From Portulaca oleracea (lineage: Eukaryota; Streptophyta; Magnoliopsida; Caryophyllales; Portulacaceae): a stretch of 64,000 nt of DNA. The stretch covers positions 45,997,295 through 46,061,294 of the forward strand of contig CM055873.1 of the NCBI GenBank assembly GCA_029582165.1. Reading direction: 5' to 3'. Shown one piece after another: positions 35,255-46,796 of the stretch (within the stretch, counting starts at the first letter, position 1; each line of letters starts with the position of its first letter). A model generated the notes under the pieces. The model was given only the letters and a program-made list of their open reading frames with translations, was not told the origin of the DNA and searched no databases. The translations under genes and the position numbers were made by a program.

Positions 35255-36207
35255 TCAATCCCCCTAATGACATATTAATCAGGTTTTACTAACTACAATG
35301 ACATTTTATTAACGCGAAAATTTATGGTGGCATTTTTACCATTTTGAAAAAGTACAAGCGTAATTTAATCAATAAATTTGTTCATCCTCTTCATAAATTA
35401 CAACACTAATGAACCAAACATAAAAATATAGCTAGGCGGGTCCTAAAAAAGCTGGCCCAATCCGAAATCAATCTGATTTTTCAAACCTAAAATATACCAA
35501 ACCTGAAATATAGGATATATCAAACTCAACCTGATCCACCCGAATTGAGATGGCTAGGCCCATAGTCAAGTTTCTCAAGTTCTATGAATCTATGTAGATT
35601 CAATTTACAACAATCTTGAAATTGATTTGTCCGAGTTTAAAACACTCTCCTTCCACAGTAGTGGTATCAAATCAAATAATTTTAAGTAACGGCTGGTTTC
35701 TGGTGGTTTATTTATTATATTTTCCACTTTTACCGTAGTTTTTATTTAGGGTTATTGGATTCTAATAATACGAACTTTGGGTCATATAAGACTTAATAAT
35801 ACGAACTTTCGATTTGATTTTTAATAATACGAACTTTAACCTCCTGTTGGCTACAGTAACACGCCACCGAATTAGTTTTTTTTTTGACTCGCCGGTAAAA
35901 TGACTTGGCAAGTCAGGCATGTGTTCCCTCTTGTTTGACCTTGCCACCTCAGCCATTGACAAAAAAAAAAATGTCATGTCAACCTTTTATTTTTTTCCTT
36001 TTATTTTTTAACCCCTCCTCTTTTTTCTCTGCAACTTCACCTTCTTCTTCCTTCTTCTTCAACCCTCATCCATCTTTTCCTGATTTTGCACCATTCTTGA
36101 ACTTCACAGGGTTTTTCTGAGGTTTTCTCCTTCTTCTTCCTCTTCTTCTTCTTCTCTTTTCCTTATCACTTCCACAAAAACTCCATTAATTTCCACCATT
36201 TTCAACA

Positions 36208-36615
36208 ATGTCTTCCACTGTTTCCTTCTACCCACTCCCACAAGTTCCAATTCACAGGCAACGCAACAGACCCTCTTCAAAACCCCACAAAAACGCCCAC
36301 AAAGCCCATTTTTCTCTCTTCATCCCTCTACCCAGTTACCATTTGGGAATTCTCAAGCTCACAGAATCATCTTCTTCATCATCTTGTTCTTACCCTTCAA
36401 ATTTCTCATCGCCTGCCTTAAACCCCAGGTTGTGTAAAGCCAGTTTCAACCCCCCTACACTTCAGTCCCAGATAATTCTGGACTCTCCTGAGGAAGATGT
36501 TGCAGAAATAGGTGATGGGCAGTTGAATTCTTTCTTTTCCTTATTGATCGACGAAGAAAGAAACCCTGAAATCTTGGCATTCCCCCCTTTCAAAATCTCC
36601 AACCTGTCGCTGTAA
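36208..36615 (+). pseudogene. Gene-like ORF inside MULE copy B, possible captured fragment
   Basis: The 135-aa ORF starts MSSTVSFYPLPQVPIHRQRN and is rich in Ser, Pro and basic residues, like a plastid transit peptide, then continues into an acidic SPEEDVAEIGDGQL segment. It is preceded by a TC-rich leader-like sequence. I do not recognise the family. Codon-like composition and position between the inverted repeats suggest capture rather than a resident gene. Confidence 0.4.
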
Positions 36616-36900
36616 CCCTAACAATGTCTAAATTCTCGCATCGACAAATTTGTGCGCAATTTGTAGGTTTTTGTTTAATGAAGCCGGTCCATATGGTCCA
36701 TGGGTTGAAGATCTGGCAAAACTTGGCTCGGAGTTCTTCAACAGACTGATCCATGCTATGAGAGAGAAGGTGATCGAACCAGAAATCATCGATAGTGTCT
36801 AATGAAGATCTGACAAAACTTGAATACGAGGTTGAACCAACTTCATTGTTGTTCTTGGAGAACACCATTTTTATCTTTTTTGGGTATTTTTGCAGAAATT

Positions 36901-37164
36901 TTATAGAAAACCCAGCTTCGATTTGGGGATTTCGATTAGAGAAGGGATATTGAAGCTGGGGTCTCGAATTTCGACAATCAGAAATGAAGATCGATGGGGT
37001 TTGTCTGAAAATTGAAAAGGAGGAGAGAATAGAGAGATAGAGGGATGGGGTTTCAAAATCTCCAACCCAGAATTCTGGAAATATACAATGGAGAGAGAGA
37101 GAGGAGAGAAAAAGAGGGAGGAAGAAGAAGAGGGTGGCTGACGTGGCAAATAAAAGGCTGACAT
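36901..37164 (-). pseudogene. Second gene-like ORF inside MULE copy B
   Basis: An 87-aa minus-strand ORF is Ser/Pro/Leu-rich (PPSSSSSLFFSPLSLS near its start). Part of it overlaps the eroded right terminal repeat. No family is recognised. It may be captured sequence or chance. Confidence 0.25.
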
Positions 37165-37485
37165 TTTTATTGGTCGATCATTTGAGGTGCAAGGTCAAAC
37201 AAGCTGACCGCTAAGTCATTTTACTGACGAAGTCAAAAACTCTAACTCGGTGACGCATTCGATAGAGAGAGAATCAAAGTCAGACATACGATCAAATTGA
37301 AAGTTTGTATTATTAAATCTTATATGACCCAAAGTTCGTATTATTAGAATCCAATAACCCTTTTATTTATTTTGTTATCGTCCATGAATATGAATATGAT
37401 CCACCAAATTGCGGAACCCTAATTGCAGTATCAAGTTGACAGTTGCACTATCGTCTTGCTTTTCCTCACCAGTTGAGATACGAAA

Positions 37486-40400
37486 ATGGCGGGATCAGAA
37501 GCGGCAAAGGGTAATGGAGTGGATGTCTCTCCATCTCTTAAGGATCAGGGAAATCAATTCTTCAAAGCTGGTAACTATCTCAAAGCCGCTGCTCTTTATA
37601 CTCAAGCCATCAAGCAGGACCCCAAAAACCCTACTCTTTACAGGTCTCTTCTTTCTTCCTTCAATTTGTTTTCCTTTTCATTAGTTTCGAGTTCATGTCA
37701 GTTATCGTAGATTTATAAACAATTGTTCGTTCGGAATGAAATTAGCTGATATGGGATTATAATAGTTGGTAGACTATCTGCAGTTTTTTTTTGAGAACTG
37801 GGTTATGCATTTGCATTGATGCTTGTAGAATCGTAATTTAACCAATAGTTTGTGGTAATATAATCGAGAAACTAGCAGGTGACATATTGGAGTACTGAAG
37901 TTTTAAGCTGAATCTTGCTGTGTAGCAGTGCTGTGCGGTAATTGGACCAGTAATTATTGATAGGGTGTTGCGGTTGAAAAACCATAGTTTCCCCCTTTGA
38001 TGATATCCAGAGGTGGTTTGTAATTGATCAATTCCAGAAGTAATATGAGGGGCGCTGCTGTGAACCTATATGTTTAGTCTTAGGCTTGGAAAGAGGGTGG
38101 AAAATGCTTGCCGTCATGGGGGCATGGCATGACAAGGATCATTATTATCGTGATTTGCCAAAGAGGGTGCGTAGAAATTTGTTAATGGAGCCATGGTGGC
38201 TTTGTGGTATGGTGTTTGAGTTTAATATGGGAAACATTGGCTTTAGTCTTGGTGTAGTTTCATTAGGCAAACAACACTTTGTGCATGGACATGACCATGA
38301 AGGGAGTTTCATCTTAATGATTGACTGTTTTATTGTCTATAAGCGTGAATACATTGGGGTATGGATGCTTTAAAGAGGATTCATAGACCAATAAATCTCA
38401 ATAGGCTTGTTACTTTGTGACAGCGAATAAGATATGCATGAGATACCCTGATAGGATAGGATGTGAATATTCATCAATGGCTCTGGTTTGGTACATGATC
38501 GAGAAGCAATGTTTGATGCAGTTGTGAATTGACCTTGCAGCTAGATTGAACTTGAAATTTGGTTTTGTCCCCCCCCCCCTCCCCCAAGCCTTTTGGGTTT
38601 TATAGGTGGATTAGTTCATATTTGTTTGGGATCAACCCTACAGTGAGCCACCCCACCAAAAGAAAAATGCCCGCCTTATTAGTTTATCCTCTTGCAACTT
38701 GCAACGGTAAGATTGCCTACTGGCTACTAACCTTCATCTGGATCAGGGCCCTAGATCCTTCTAAATTCAGGCTCCCGTTGGTGTTCGCGGTGTAATTATT
38801 CTTGCCATTCACATTTGATTTGGATATGGAATTATACCCCCCCCCACCACCACCACAAAAGGAAAATTTCCACAACCTAATTTCTTCAAATCCTTGTCCA
38901 TGAAGTGCAGGCAATGGCACCATTCATTAGATATCTACCTTTACCACAGAGTATGAGCAATAGACTCAGACTCAAGGTTGTAACAAGATGGAGTGGGTTA
39001 AAGAAGAATGGGTCGACAGTGCTATTTTGGCATGGTGTATGGTGCGGAGAGCAATGCCTTGAAATCCAATTTCTTAATATGTTTTGTATTGCTCGTTTGA
39101 TAGAAGTGAATGTCCGAAATGTCTTCATGGGATGAGGAATAATTTCATTGGGATATTACTTTTACAAGAAGCTCTAATGATTGGGACCAAAGCATTCTTA
39201 ATTTGTTGGTTCTACTTGCAAATGTGATGGTTCAATCTCACAATTGCGACAAAGACTTGCTTAGTTGCTCTTAATGGACCGTTCTATTTGAAGACTGAAG
39301 AGGTTCTACCCTGGTCAACCCATGTTAGTTTGTCCCAGTCTCCCCTTTCCGGACATTTTGAAATCTAACACTACAATTAAAGCTTGTTTCCTTTTGGGCC
39401 GCAACTCTGCATGCATAATATTCGTACAAACAACATGCTTAAGAAAGGAAATGTCAATGTGGAAAGCAGGTGTCCTGTGTGCCAATGTGAGGTAGACTTG
39501 GTGGACCACCTTTTTATACATTGTCAATGGGTTAGATGGGTCCATAGTCTGAAGTTAAAGACGTCTTGATTCCTTGGAAGAGACGATTGAAGAAGAGTTA
39601 GATTTTTGGAATTTGGAAGTCAGTTCCTGCAACTATTTGACGGTGTACTTAGAAAGGGAGGAGTCGACAGATTTTTGAGGGCAAAACCTAATCTTTTGCT
39701 GATTTTAAGCTCCATTTTTTGAAGTTGTATGGATTGGAGCAGGTGCTTAAGTACAAGGTTGTCTCTTTTGAGTTTTGTAGATAAAATCATGTTGGAGAGT
39801 GTGAATGCATGATTTCCTCTAATTTGTGATTGTCTATTCACATGCATTGGACAATTTTTATTTTATTTGTTTATTTTTTTTAAAGACACATGTGTGGAAC
39901 CATGTTAATGTGACACACTGACACTTGATTGTTTCTTGTTAAAGTAGTGTTTTGGGCGATTCTCCGTGGTATGCACTTATTGATATTTCTTTTTTGATGT
40001 CTTCTTATTCATCAGCAACCGTGCTGCAGCTTTTCTAAACCTTGTCAAGCTCACTAAAGCACTTGCCGATGCTGAGATGACAATCTCTCTCAGTCCAGAT
40101 TGGGAGAAGGTACATTATCTTTTATATAGAAAGACATGTCATATATTTTCAGAATTTTTTTGTTATGAACATTAGCTTTCTCCTTTGTGTAGGGTTACTT
40201 TAGAAAAGGATGCATCTTGGAGGCTATGGAGAGATATGATGAGGTTTTTATCATTATATCTTAATTTGGTGCTCATTTAAAGTGCTCTTGAATTAGCTGG
40301 AAGATATTAACCCTGTATCTTGTAGGCTTTAGAAGCATTTCAAGTGGCTTCACAATATAATCCACAGAGCACAGAGGTAGCGAGGAAGATTAAGAGAATT

Positions 40401-43400
40401 TCCCAATTGGCAAAAGATAAAAAGCGAGTTGAAGAAGTGGAAAAGATGAGAGCTAATGTTGATGTGGCAAAGCACTTGACTACAGTGAAATCTGAATTGG
40501 TAAGCCTCGCCTCTACTCAATGGCATATCATTTTTCTACATGGTCCTTGGATAGGGACCTGCATTTGATGTTCTAGTGATCAGATTGTCTTTAGAATAAG
40601 ATCAATATTTCATGCCATATTTATATTTATCATTCCCACCACCACATCTCTCTCTCTCTCTCTCTCTCTAGGATGGGGAGTAAGGGGTTGCATCCATTAC
40701 TTATTTGCGGAAGCCGTAAGCTTTTGAGTAAATTAAAGGAACTGTGTAGCTTGGTTTGTGGGCACTTATGCAAGTGCATGAATTAAATTGCCACTAAACT
40801 TGTCAAAAAAGTCAAAATTTCCACTGAAAATTTTTTTGGTCCCAAATTGCCACTGAACTTGTTAAAAGTGTAAAATATGCCATTCTAACATGTTATAACA
40901 GGTTAACACCTTAAATTACAAGTTAAAATGTAACCTAACTAAAAAAAGAAAAATAATTAACCCAAAAACCTTCCCTAATTAATCACCACCATGCTGCCCC
41001 ACCACCACCATCTTCTTCCATCACCTTCAATCTCCATCACTTTCTTCTTCCTCCTCCTCAGCCAATTTCCCTTTACTACCACCTACCCACTGCCCAGTCT
41101 CCAGCGTCACCTCCACCAATGTCTCCCGCCCTCCTACCCACTGCTCCCCCACCCACCCACCCACCCACCCATCCACCCACCACACCCACCTCCTTCTTCC
41201 TACCCCTCGGCAACCACTACCACCACCTCACACAACCAACACCACCTTTTGGTTGCCATTAACGGCGCCACAGGACCACCACCGCCCCACCCTAACTTGT
41301 TCACCACCAACCCCCATAACCACCTAGAAACCACCCACCCTAATTTGCCATGAACGGTTTAGGAGGATGGGCTGTTTTGAGAGATGAGGGAGGAACTGGG
41401 AGGGGACGATGGGGTGTTGGTGGTAGGCGTCAGAGTTGCCAGCGCAAGTGGTGTCACGGAAGTGGTGGCCGCGGTGGTTAATGATGGTGGACAGTGGTTG
41501 TCGGTGGTTAGGGTTTAGAGTGAGAATTGAGGGATGAGAGGAGATAGGTGGGTTGCGGTGGGAATGAGAGGTGCCCAGCCATGGCGGTCCCCCGGGCTAT
41601 TAGTGTCGCCGGAGGTCTGTTGATGTTGGCGGCCAGAGAGTGGTGATGCATCAATGGTGGAAGTGGGAGGTTAGGGAGATGAGTAGGGATGGCAATGGGT
41701 CGGAGGCGAATCGGAGGTAGGTACCTCCACCTTCGCTCCAATTAATAATCGGAGGTGGAGGTCTACCTCCAAATTCGATTAATTGGAGGTGGGAAGACCT
41801 CCAAATCCAAACGTAATCGGAGGAAAGTACCTCCACCTTCGCTCCAATTGATAATCGGAGGTGGAGGTCCACCTCCAAATCCGATTAATCGGAGGTGGGA
41901 AGACCACCAAATCCTAACTTAATTGGAGGTACCCAACTCCAATTTGACTCCGATTACCTCCGACTCCGACTAGCTCTTATACGTTTCCATAAAATAATTT
42001 CTTCCGACTCCGATTACTTCTAACTTCAATTACCTCTGATTATATATCATACTTGTTAAAATAAAACACCAACAATAATTCTTAAAAATGTTTGCATAAC
42101 ACACAACACACATATAATATATCAAAAATAGTCTAAACCATCAGAATATTCATGGGAAATTCCAAAACCATAAATTCCAAAACTTATACAATCTATTATA
42201 AAAAAAAAAACAGACATTTTAATTTTCAGTTTTTTTTAAATTTTTTATATTAATTATTATAATCGGAGTTAATTGACTTAATCGGATCGACCATAATCGG
42301 ATTTAATTGGATCGGAGGTGGTCACCTCCATACCCGCCCCAATTATAATCGGAGTCGGATTTTTTTAATCGGATTCGGATTCGAAGTTTTTTTTGTCGAA
42401 TTCGGACTCGAACTTTTTAGTCGAAGCGAATCAGATTCGCTTCGGATTCGGACTTGACTGTCATCCCTAGAGATGAGATAGTTAAGTGAGTGGGAAAGGG
42501 GGGGGGGGTTGCAAGGAAGAGAAACTAGGGGGTGGGCAATGGGCGCACTGGTGGTGGTCGCCGGATGTAGGGGTGGTGGAGCGTGGTGGCGGCACTGAGG
42601 TGTGGGAGTGAGAGGAGTTGGGGGGTGGGTTAGTTAAATGATTTATTTCTCCTTTATATTTTGGGGTTTTAACTTACATTAACCTACATTAGCAGGTCAA
42701 AGTGGCATATTTGACATTTTTAACAGGTTCAGTGACATTTTGGAACAAAAAGGATTTGTAGTGGCAATTTTGACTTTTTTGACAAGTTTAGTAGCAATTT
42801 AATCCACGCACTCGCACTTATGCTGCCCTTGGGAGACTATGAATAAGGATTGATTGGGGTTTACAAGAACAACTACAGACCGATTAGGAAGAATGGTTTT
42901 ATGCTTTGATTTGAACATCTAGTGGGAAAGAAGAGTTAAAATTATGTATAGCTTACTTTTCTTTGCATCCCCTTATCCCCTTCTTGGAGTTTGGAACATG
43001 AGAGTAAAAAGGGAAGGGGGAGGAAGGTTTATTTGTGATTACACTTTATTCTTATTAAAAAACCATCAAATTTTGGTGTAGTACTAAGTAGTACTGACCC
43101 TTGTTGATGCGTTACTTCCATCCCAAATGGTGCTTAGATGCCTGAAGGCTGATTGGCTGACCCCATGGTTTATAGCCTGTCCGGTATTCATATAATGGCA
43201 ATGCACTTATTACGGGGGTTACTCTGTATGTCTTCCGTTGGTTCTTTACTACTTCCAGTTGAGTTTGTTTGCACTTCATAGCTTGTGGTTTCACTTTGGA
43301 TGTCCCTGCCCGTGATAGTAATGCTGATGACCTACAATCTGCAGTTCACGAGCTTCAGTTGCTTTTGGCATTAAGTCAACTGCAGGATGTGCGCCGTTTT

Positions 43401-45932
43401 AATCTAAGTTGTCTTTTTGCAGTCTGACAAGTATGGGGGTGAAGAATGCTGCAGGGATGTCTTCTCGTTTCTTGTTGAAACTATGGAGAATGCCATAAAA
43501 ACATGGCACGAAACCTCCAAAGTGGATCCAAGAGTTTACTTTCTGCTTGATAAAGAAAAGACAGATACAGAGAAATATGCCCCGGCTGTAAATATTGATA
43601 AGGTTGTGATCTTATCCATTACTTTTTTCTCTCATGTATCCTTTTGCATATTGCCTTAAGACTTGTGGCAAATGCTCCCTTTTTGCATTTAGAAATGTAA
43701 TCCATTTATTGGTCTGCAATTCTGCATGTCTTTTCTTTTCTATCTGTTTTTGGGAACTGAATATGGCCTCTTTTCAAATGGCAGGCATTTGAATCACCTC
43801 ATACACACAGCAATTGTTTCTCGTTTCTTAGGCAGTATGCTGTGGATTCCTTTGCAAAAGCTGCTTGCCTTATCACTCCTAAGAGCATCATATCTTATCC
43901 TCAGGTATCTCAGTCAAGACACGACAGGCAACGTGCCTAGTAAATCTGCATTTGCATTGTCTAAACTTTTGTTACGTATTTATTACATATAATTTCAACC
44001 AAAGAGATTTTGATGCTGAGCTGATGTCATTCTGTGGGCTAGAAGTGACGTGCTTACAATTGATGTTCTATATGCTGGAGGCCTAGCTACCATAGTTTGC
44101 TACTTTGTTGGTTTACTCGTCGTTTTCTTCCTCTATACATTCATCATGTCAAAGCTAGAAATTTTTTGGTTGGCTGTATGGGCACAATCTCTCTGCTTAT
44201 ATGACCAGAGTTGCTTGCCGTCATTTTCTCCTGCTTTCACAGGTTGTATACTGTTTGGGCTGTTATCGTTATATTGAAGAGAAAGTAATGTGTGCCTATG
44301 CTTGTGCATGAGTTTCCCCCAGATATTATTGGAGGCTTGATATGAGATGAATTTGTGAATTTCGCTGCTGCGAGAGAATCTACTTCCAATTCCTATTTCA
44401 CAATACTTTGATTGTGCTTTCTTCCTATTGTTTTTTCTGTAGATCTTTGATTCTTGCTTGCCTAGTTTGCATCATCCAAATATGTGGCTGTTTAGCCACG
44501 ACTAGGAGTTTTAGTATGTGGTCCCCTAGTAATATTCCCTCCATCCTATAATAATAGTCCATTCTTTCTTTTACAGAAGTCCCAAAATGATCGTCCATTT
44601 AGCTACATCAAAATTAGAATTCTCCTCTTTCCTCTAAAATCAACAAAAAACAGTACATTGAATGATATTCCCTTGAAAATTTTCATTTCTTAGGAAGTAC
44701 TATCTTTATGGGATGGAGGGAGAAGTATTGAATGCTTGAAGACCTTGAGATAACTTTAGTTGGCGCTAAAGCACCAAAAATCTTGAAATGGGGTGAGTGG
44801 TGACTATGTTTTGCACATTAAGTCTGAATTAGCCCTCAGAAATATGATTGCAATCCACCATGTTTTCAACTCATCTCACGTCAATGGAATGTTGCCATAT
44901 GATTATATTTCAGACTACAGGCAGAGATGTAAATTATCAAATGGTGCTTGGATTTCTCTTAGAAGGAAGCTTCCATTCTTCCAGATTTTTTTTTTTTTGG
45001 TGGGCTCTTTTATCTGGAGATTATAAAAGCCTGTTGAAATTTAGGTAACGTATGGCATCTGCTAGAGTCTATGCATTTGGCAACATCAGTTGTGTACAGT
45101 CCATTTTTGCAGGATGTGTGCATTGATTGCTGCATATGGATGTGCATCTTGCACTTTTGATAATTGTAATGTGCTTCTGTGGCGTGATCAAAGCAGAGTA
45201 GTTACATTTGTCAAGATTTGTAATACATTCCCTTTGTTCCAGAATTTGAGTCCAGTTTAGGATGAAGAGCTTTAGGGCATTTGCCTCACAAATAAGTGGT
45301 TTTTAATTTCATGGCGAACTATACGTTTGGGATGGGGGGAACATGTGGTATATGGCATTTACCTGCTTGGAAGCAGACCTGAATATGTTCTCCAATGAAC
45401 ATGAAATGCATTTTCATCAAACTGTACAGCAGACAATGATTGATGGGTTATTGATCTGTTTGCAGGTTTGGAAAGGTCAAGGATTTAGGAAATGGAAACA
45501 CGGACAACATGATGGATTCTTTGTTCAGTTTGAATCACCTCATCTACGTAAACTGTGGTTTGTCCCTTGTAGCAGTGAGAAGGGGAAGACATTATGCAGG
45601 TGAAAATCTTGTGGTTTCCATCTTCCCATACACGTTTGAATCGGTTTGATAGTTCTTTGAGTTTTAAGTTTGACTACTCTCTTGATACTTTGTTCTATTT
45701 GGTTGGGCCAGACGTGAATAGATTACACAAACAGATTCAATTGCTAAAAGTTACAGTAAAAAAAGGGGGGGGGGGGGTGTGTGTGTTATGATAGTGTACA
45801 TACTCCTAGTTATTTGCATGAGATCTCATTTGAGTTGTTTACTGGTTGCACAGGGATCCTGAGATTTTGGAGATTGGTGCCCATGAAGTGCTTCCTCGTC
45901 TATTCAAAGAGACGACAAGCAACTCATCCTGA
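37486..45932 (+). CDS. TPR3: TPR co-chaperone, TPR3-type, eight exons
   Basis: Predicted cytosolic co-chaperone that binds Hsp90/Hsp70 C-termini. Exons: 37486-37643, 40016-40109, 40193-40243, 40326-40499, 43423-43602, 43785-43904, 45466-45599, 45854-45932. All junctions are GT-AG, phases close, 329 aa. Three TPR units occupy about 17-120. The two-carboxylate clamp that holds the chaperone EEVD tail is complete: K19 and N23 in LKDQGNQFF, N54 in SNRAAAF, K84 and R88 in KGYFRKG. A charged helix follows, then a conserved C-terminal domain (about 160-329) with FRKWKHGQHDGFFVQFE and LRKLWFVPC. The best match in memory is Arabidopsis TPR3 (At1g04190). The start is the first ATG and leads directly into the TPR. 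A MULE ends 125 bp upstream. Introns 1 and 4 contain transposons. Confidence 0.93.
37644..40015 (+). other. TPR3 intron 1
   Basis: The intron separates codon AG/C of Ser53. It contains a LINE fragment on the plus strand (separate entry) and C-rich runs at about 38570-38585 and 38838-38846. The rest shows no feature. Confidence 0.7.
38900..39600 (+). mobile_element. LINE ORF2 fragment in TPR3 intron 1
   Basis: Plus-strand frames read TRWSGLKKNGSTVLFWHGVW at about 38980-39045, then LEIQFLNMFCIARL, then NNMLKKGNVNVESRCPVCQC at about 39430-39490 with VDLVDHLFIHCQ. The last is the CPxC...HLFxHC zinc-like zf-RVT motif of plant L1-type ORF2. The parts are joined by frameshifts, so it is decayed. 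Confidence 0.8.
40772..42813. mobile_element. MULE-like element E in TPR3 intron 4
   Basis: The 10-bp direct repeat GCACTTATGC flanks it (40762-40771 and 42814-42823). The terminal repeats start RAGTGCRTGRATTAAATTGC, match at nearly all positions for about 47 bp and remain alignable for over 100 bp. The interior has a CCACC-rich stretch encoding a low-complexity Pro/His ORF (40991-41353) and GGTGG-rich sequence, plus a hAT element inserted at 41684. No transposase. Duplication length and long terminal repeats fit MULEs. Confidence 0.8.
41684..42469. mobile_element. hAT-type non-autonomous element nested in element E
   Basis: The 8-bp duplication GAGATGAG (41676-41683 and 42470-42477) flanks ends TAGGGATGGCAATGGGT and ACTGTCATCCCTA, the common plant hAT MITE terminus. 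The left part repeats a roughly 106-bp unit twice (41713-41818 and 41819-41924), built of TCGGAGGTGGAGGT and its complement. The right part repeats CGGATTCGGA. No coding. Confidence 0.9.
43905..45465 (+). other. TPR3 intron 6
   Basis: T-rich non-coding sequence between the exon ending SIISYPQ and the exon starting VWKGQGF. It contains a Stowaway-like MITE at 44533-44725. Nothing else is recognised. Confidence 0.65.
44533..44725. mobile_element. Stowaway-like MITE in TPR3 intron 6
   Basis: The ends ATTCCCTCCATCCTATAA and TTATGGGATGGAGGGAGAA are complementary and match the CTCCCTCCGTCC-type Stowaway terminus. The interior is AT-rich and non-coding. Confidence 0.75.
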
Positions 45933-46796
45933 CAACACCTTGTTTTGGCTGATGAGTAATCCCTCTCTAGGAATGTAACCATGGTTTGTCTTGCAGTTTC
46001 TTATTCGGATGACACCCCAAAACTGCTCGAGGGTGGTCAATGCACCGTGTGAGATGTATGCTATCTAATATCATTTAAGCTTTGCTTGATGGAGAGGAGC
46101 TGATGAGGTTAACTCAGTTCTACTTTTCAAGGGACTGATTCTCCATTGGGTAATGGGTGGCACTTTTTCCTGCCCATTCGGCTGTTGTGGGCAAGATCCA
46201 AGTTGAGTTTTGGCAGTTCAGGGACACAATACAATTACAGTCAGAGCAGAGTTCGTATTGTAGTTGACAGTTGTGCAATGTAGTGTCTTGATTTTATTCA
46301 ATGTTTAGAGTTGGATCATTAGCTCTGATTTGTTGCTAGCGTTTGAATGTACCATTGTTTTGGCACTCAATCATTTTGATTATTTAGTGTGTCGACCTTT
46401 GTGGTACCTATTTTGAATCGCGAGCATTGTGCTAGCAATTTTGTATTGTCACCGCTTAAGGGTTTTGAATGCCAAAATGTTTGTCAATTTTTTGGGTTCT
46501 TTTGAAACCAGCCAATTGGCAAGTACTAATGTTTGTTAAGGTCAGACCACGCAAAAGTGGGGCCAACCTTGGGAGGAGTTGGTGCTGTATTACTTGTTGT
46601 TTTGTTAGTGAAGCTGTTTTGTGAACTCATTGTTGAAAAGAAAACCCCTTGCTTTCCAACATGAAGCAAGAGATTGTTTCTTCTTCTTCAAGATTCACTT
46701 CATCCATTTGGCACACAAAATTACAAGCCGAGCTCGTGCTACATTGACAGCTACACTACTAGGGTTTGCTCCTCAACCGGTTGATCCTTGGTCACC
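45933..46796. other. 3'UTRs of the convergent TPR3 and sulfate transporter genes
   Basis: No conserved coding on either strand. The two stop codons are 865 bp apart, so the transcripts may approach or overlap. Confidence 0.6.

Larger units (their letters stand above)
35749..37360. mobile_element. MULE copy B, Pack-MULE-like, just upstream of TPR3
   Basis: A perfect 9-bp duplication TTTTATTTA flanks it (35740-35748 and 37361-37369). The terminal repeats begin GGGTTATTGGATTCTAATAA and are near-identical for about 60 bp, then diverge but remain recognisable for about 250 bp. No transposase is visible. The interior is GC-richer and gene-like: a 135-aa ORF on plus and two ORFs on minus (36590-36868 and 36901-37164). 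This is the layout of a Pack-MULE carrying captured host fragments, though the donor genes are not identified. Confidence 0.85.

Noticed and set aside
40991..41353. 120-aa Pro/His-rich ORF
   Set aside because: Low-complexity CCACC repeat inside MULE-like element E; no domain and no splice-linked partner.
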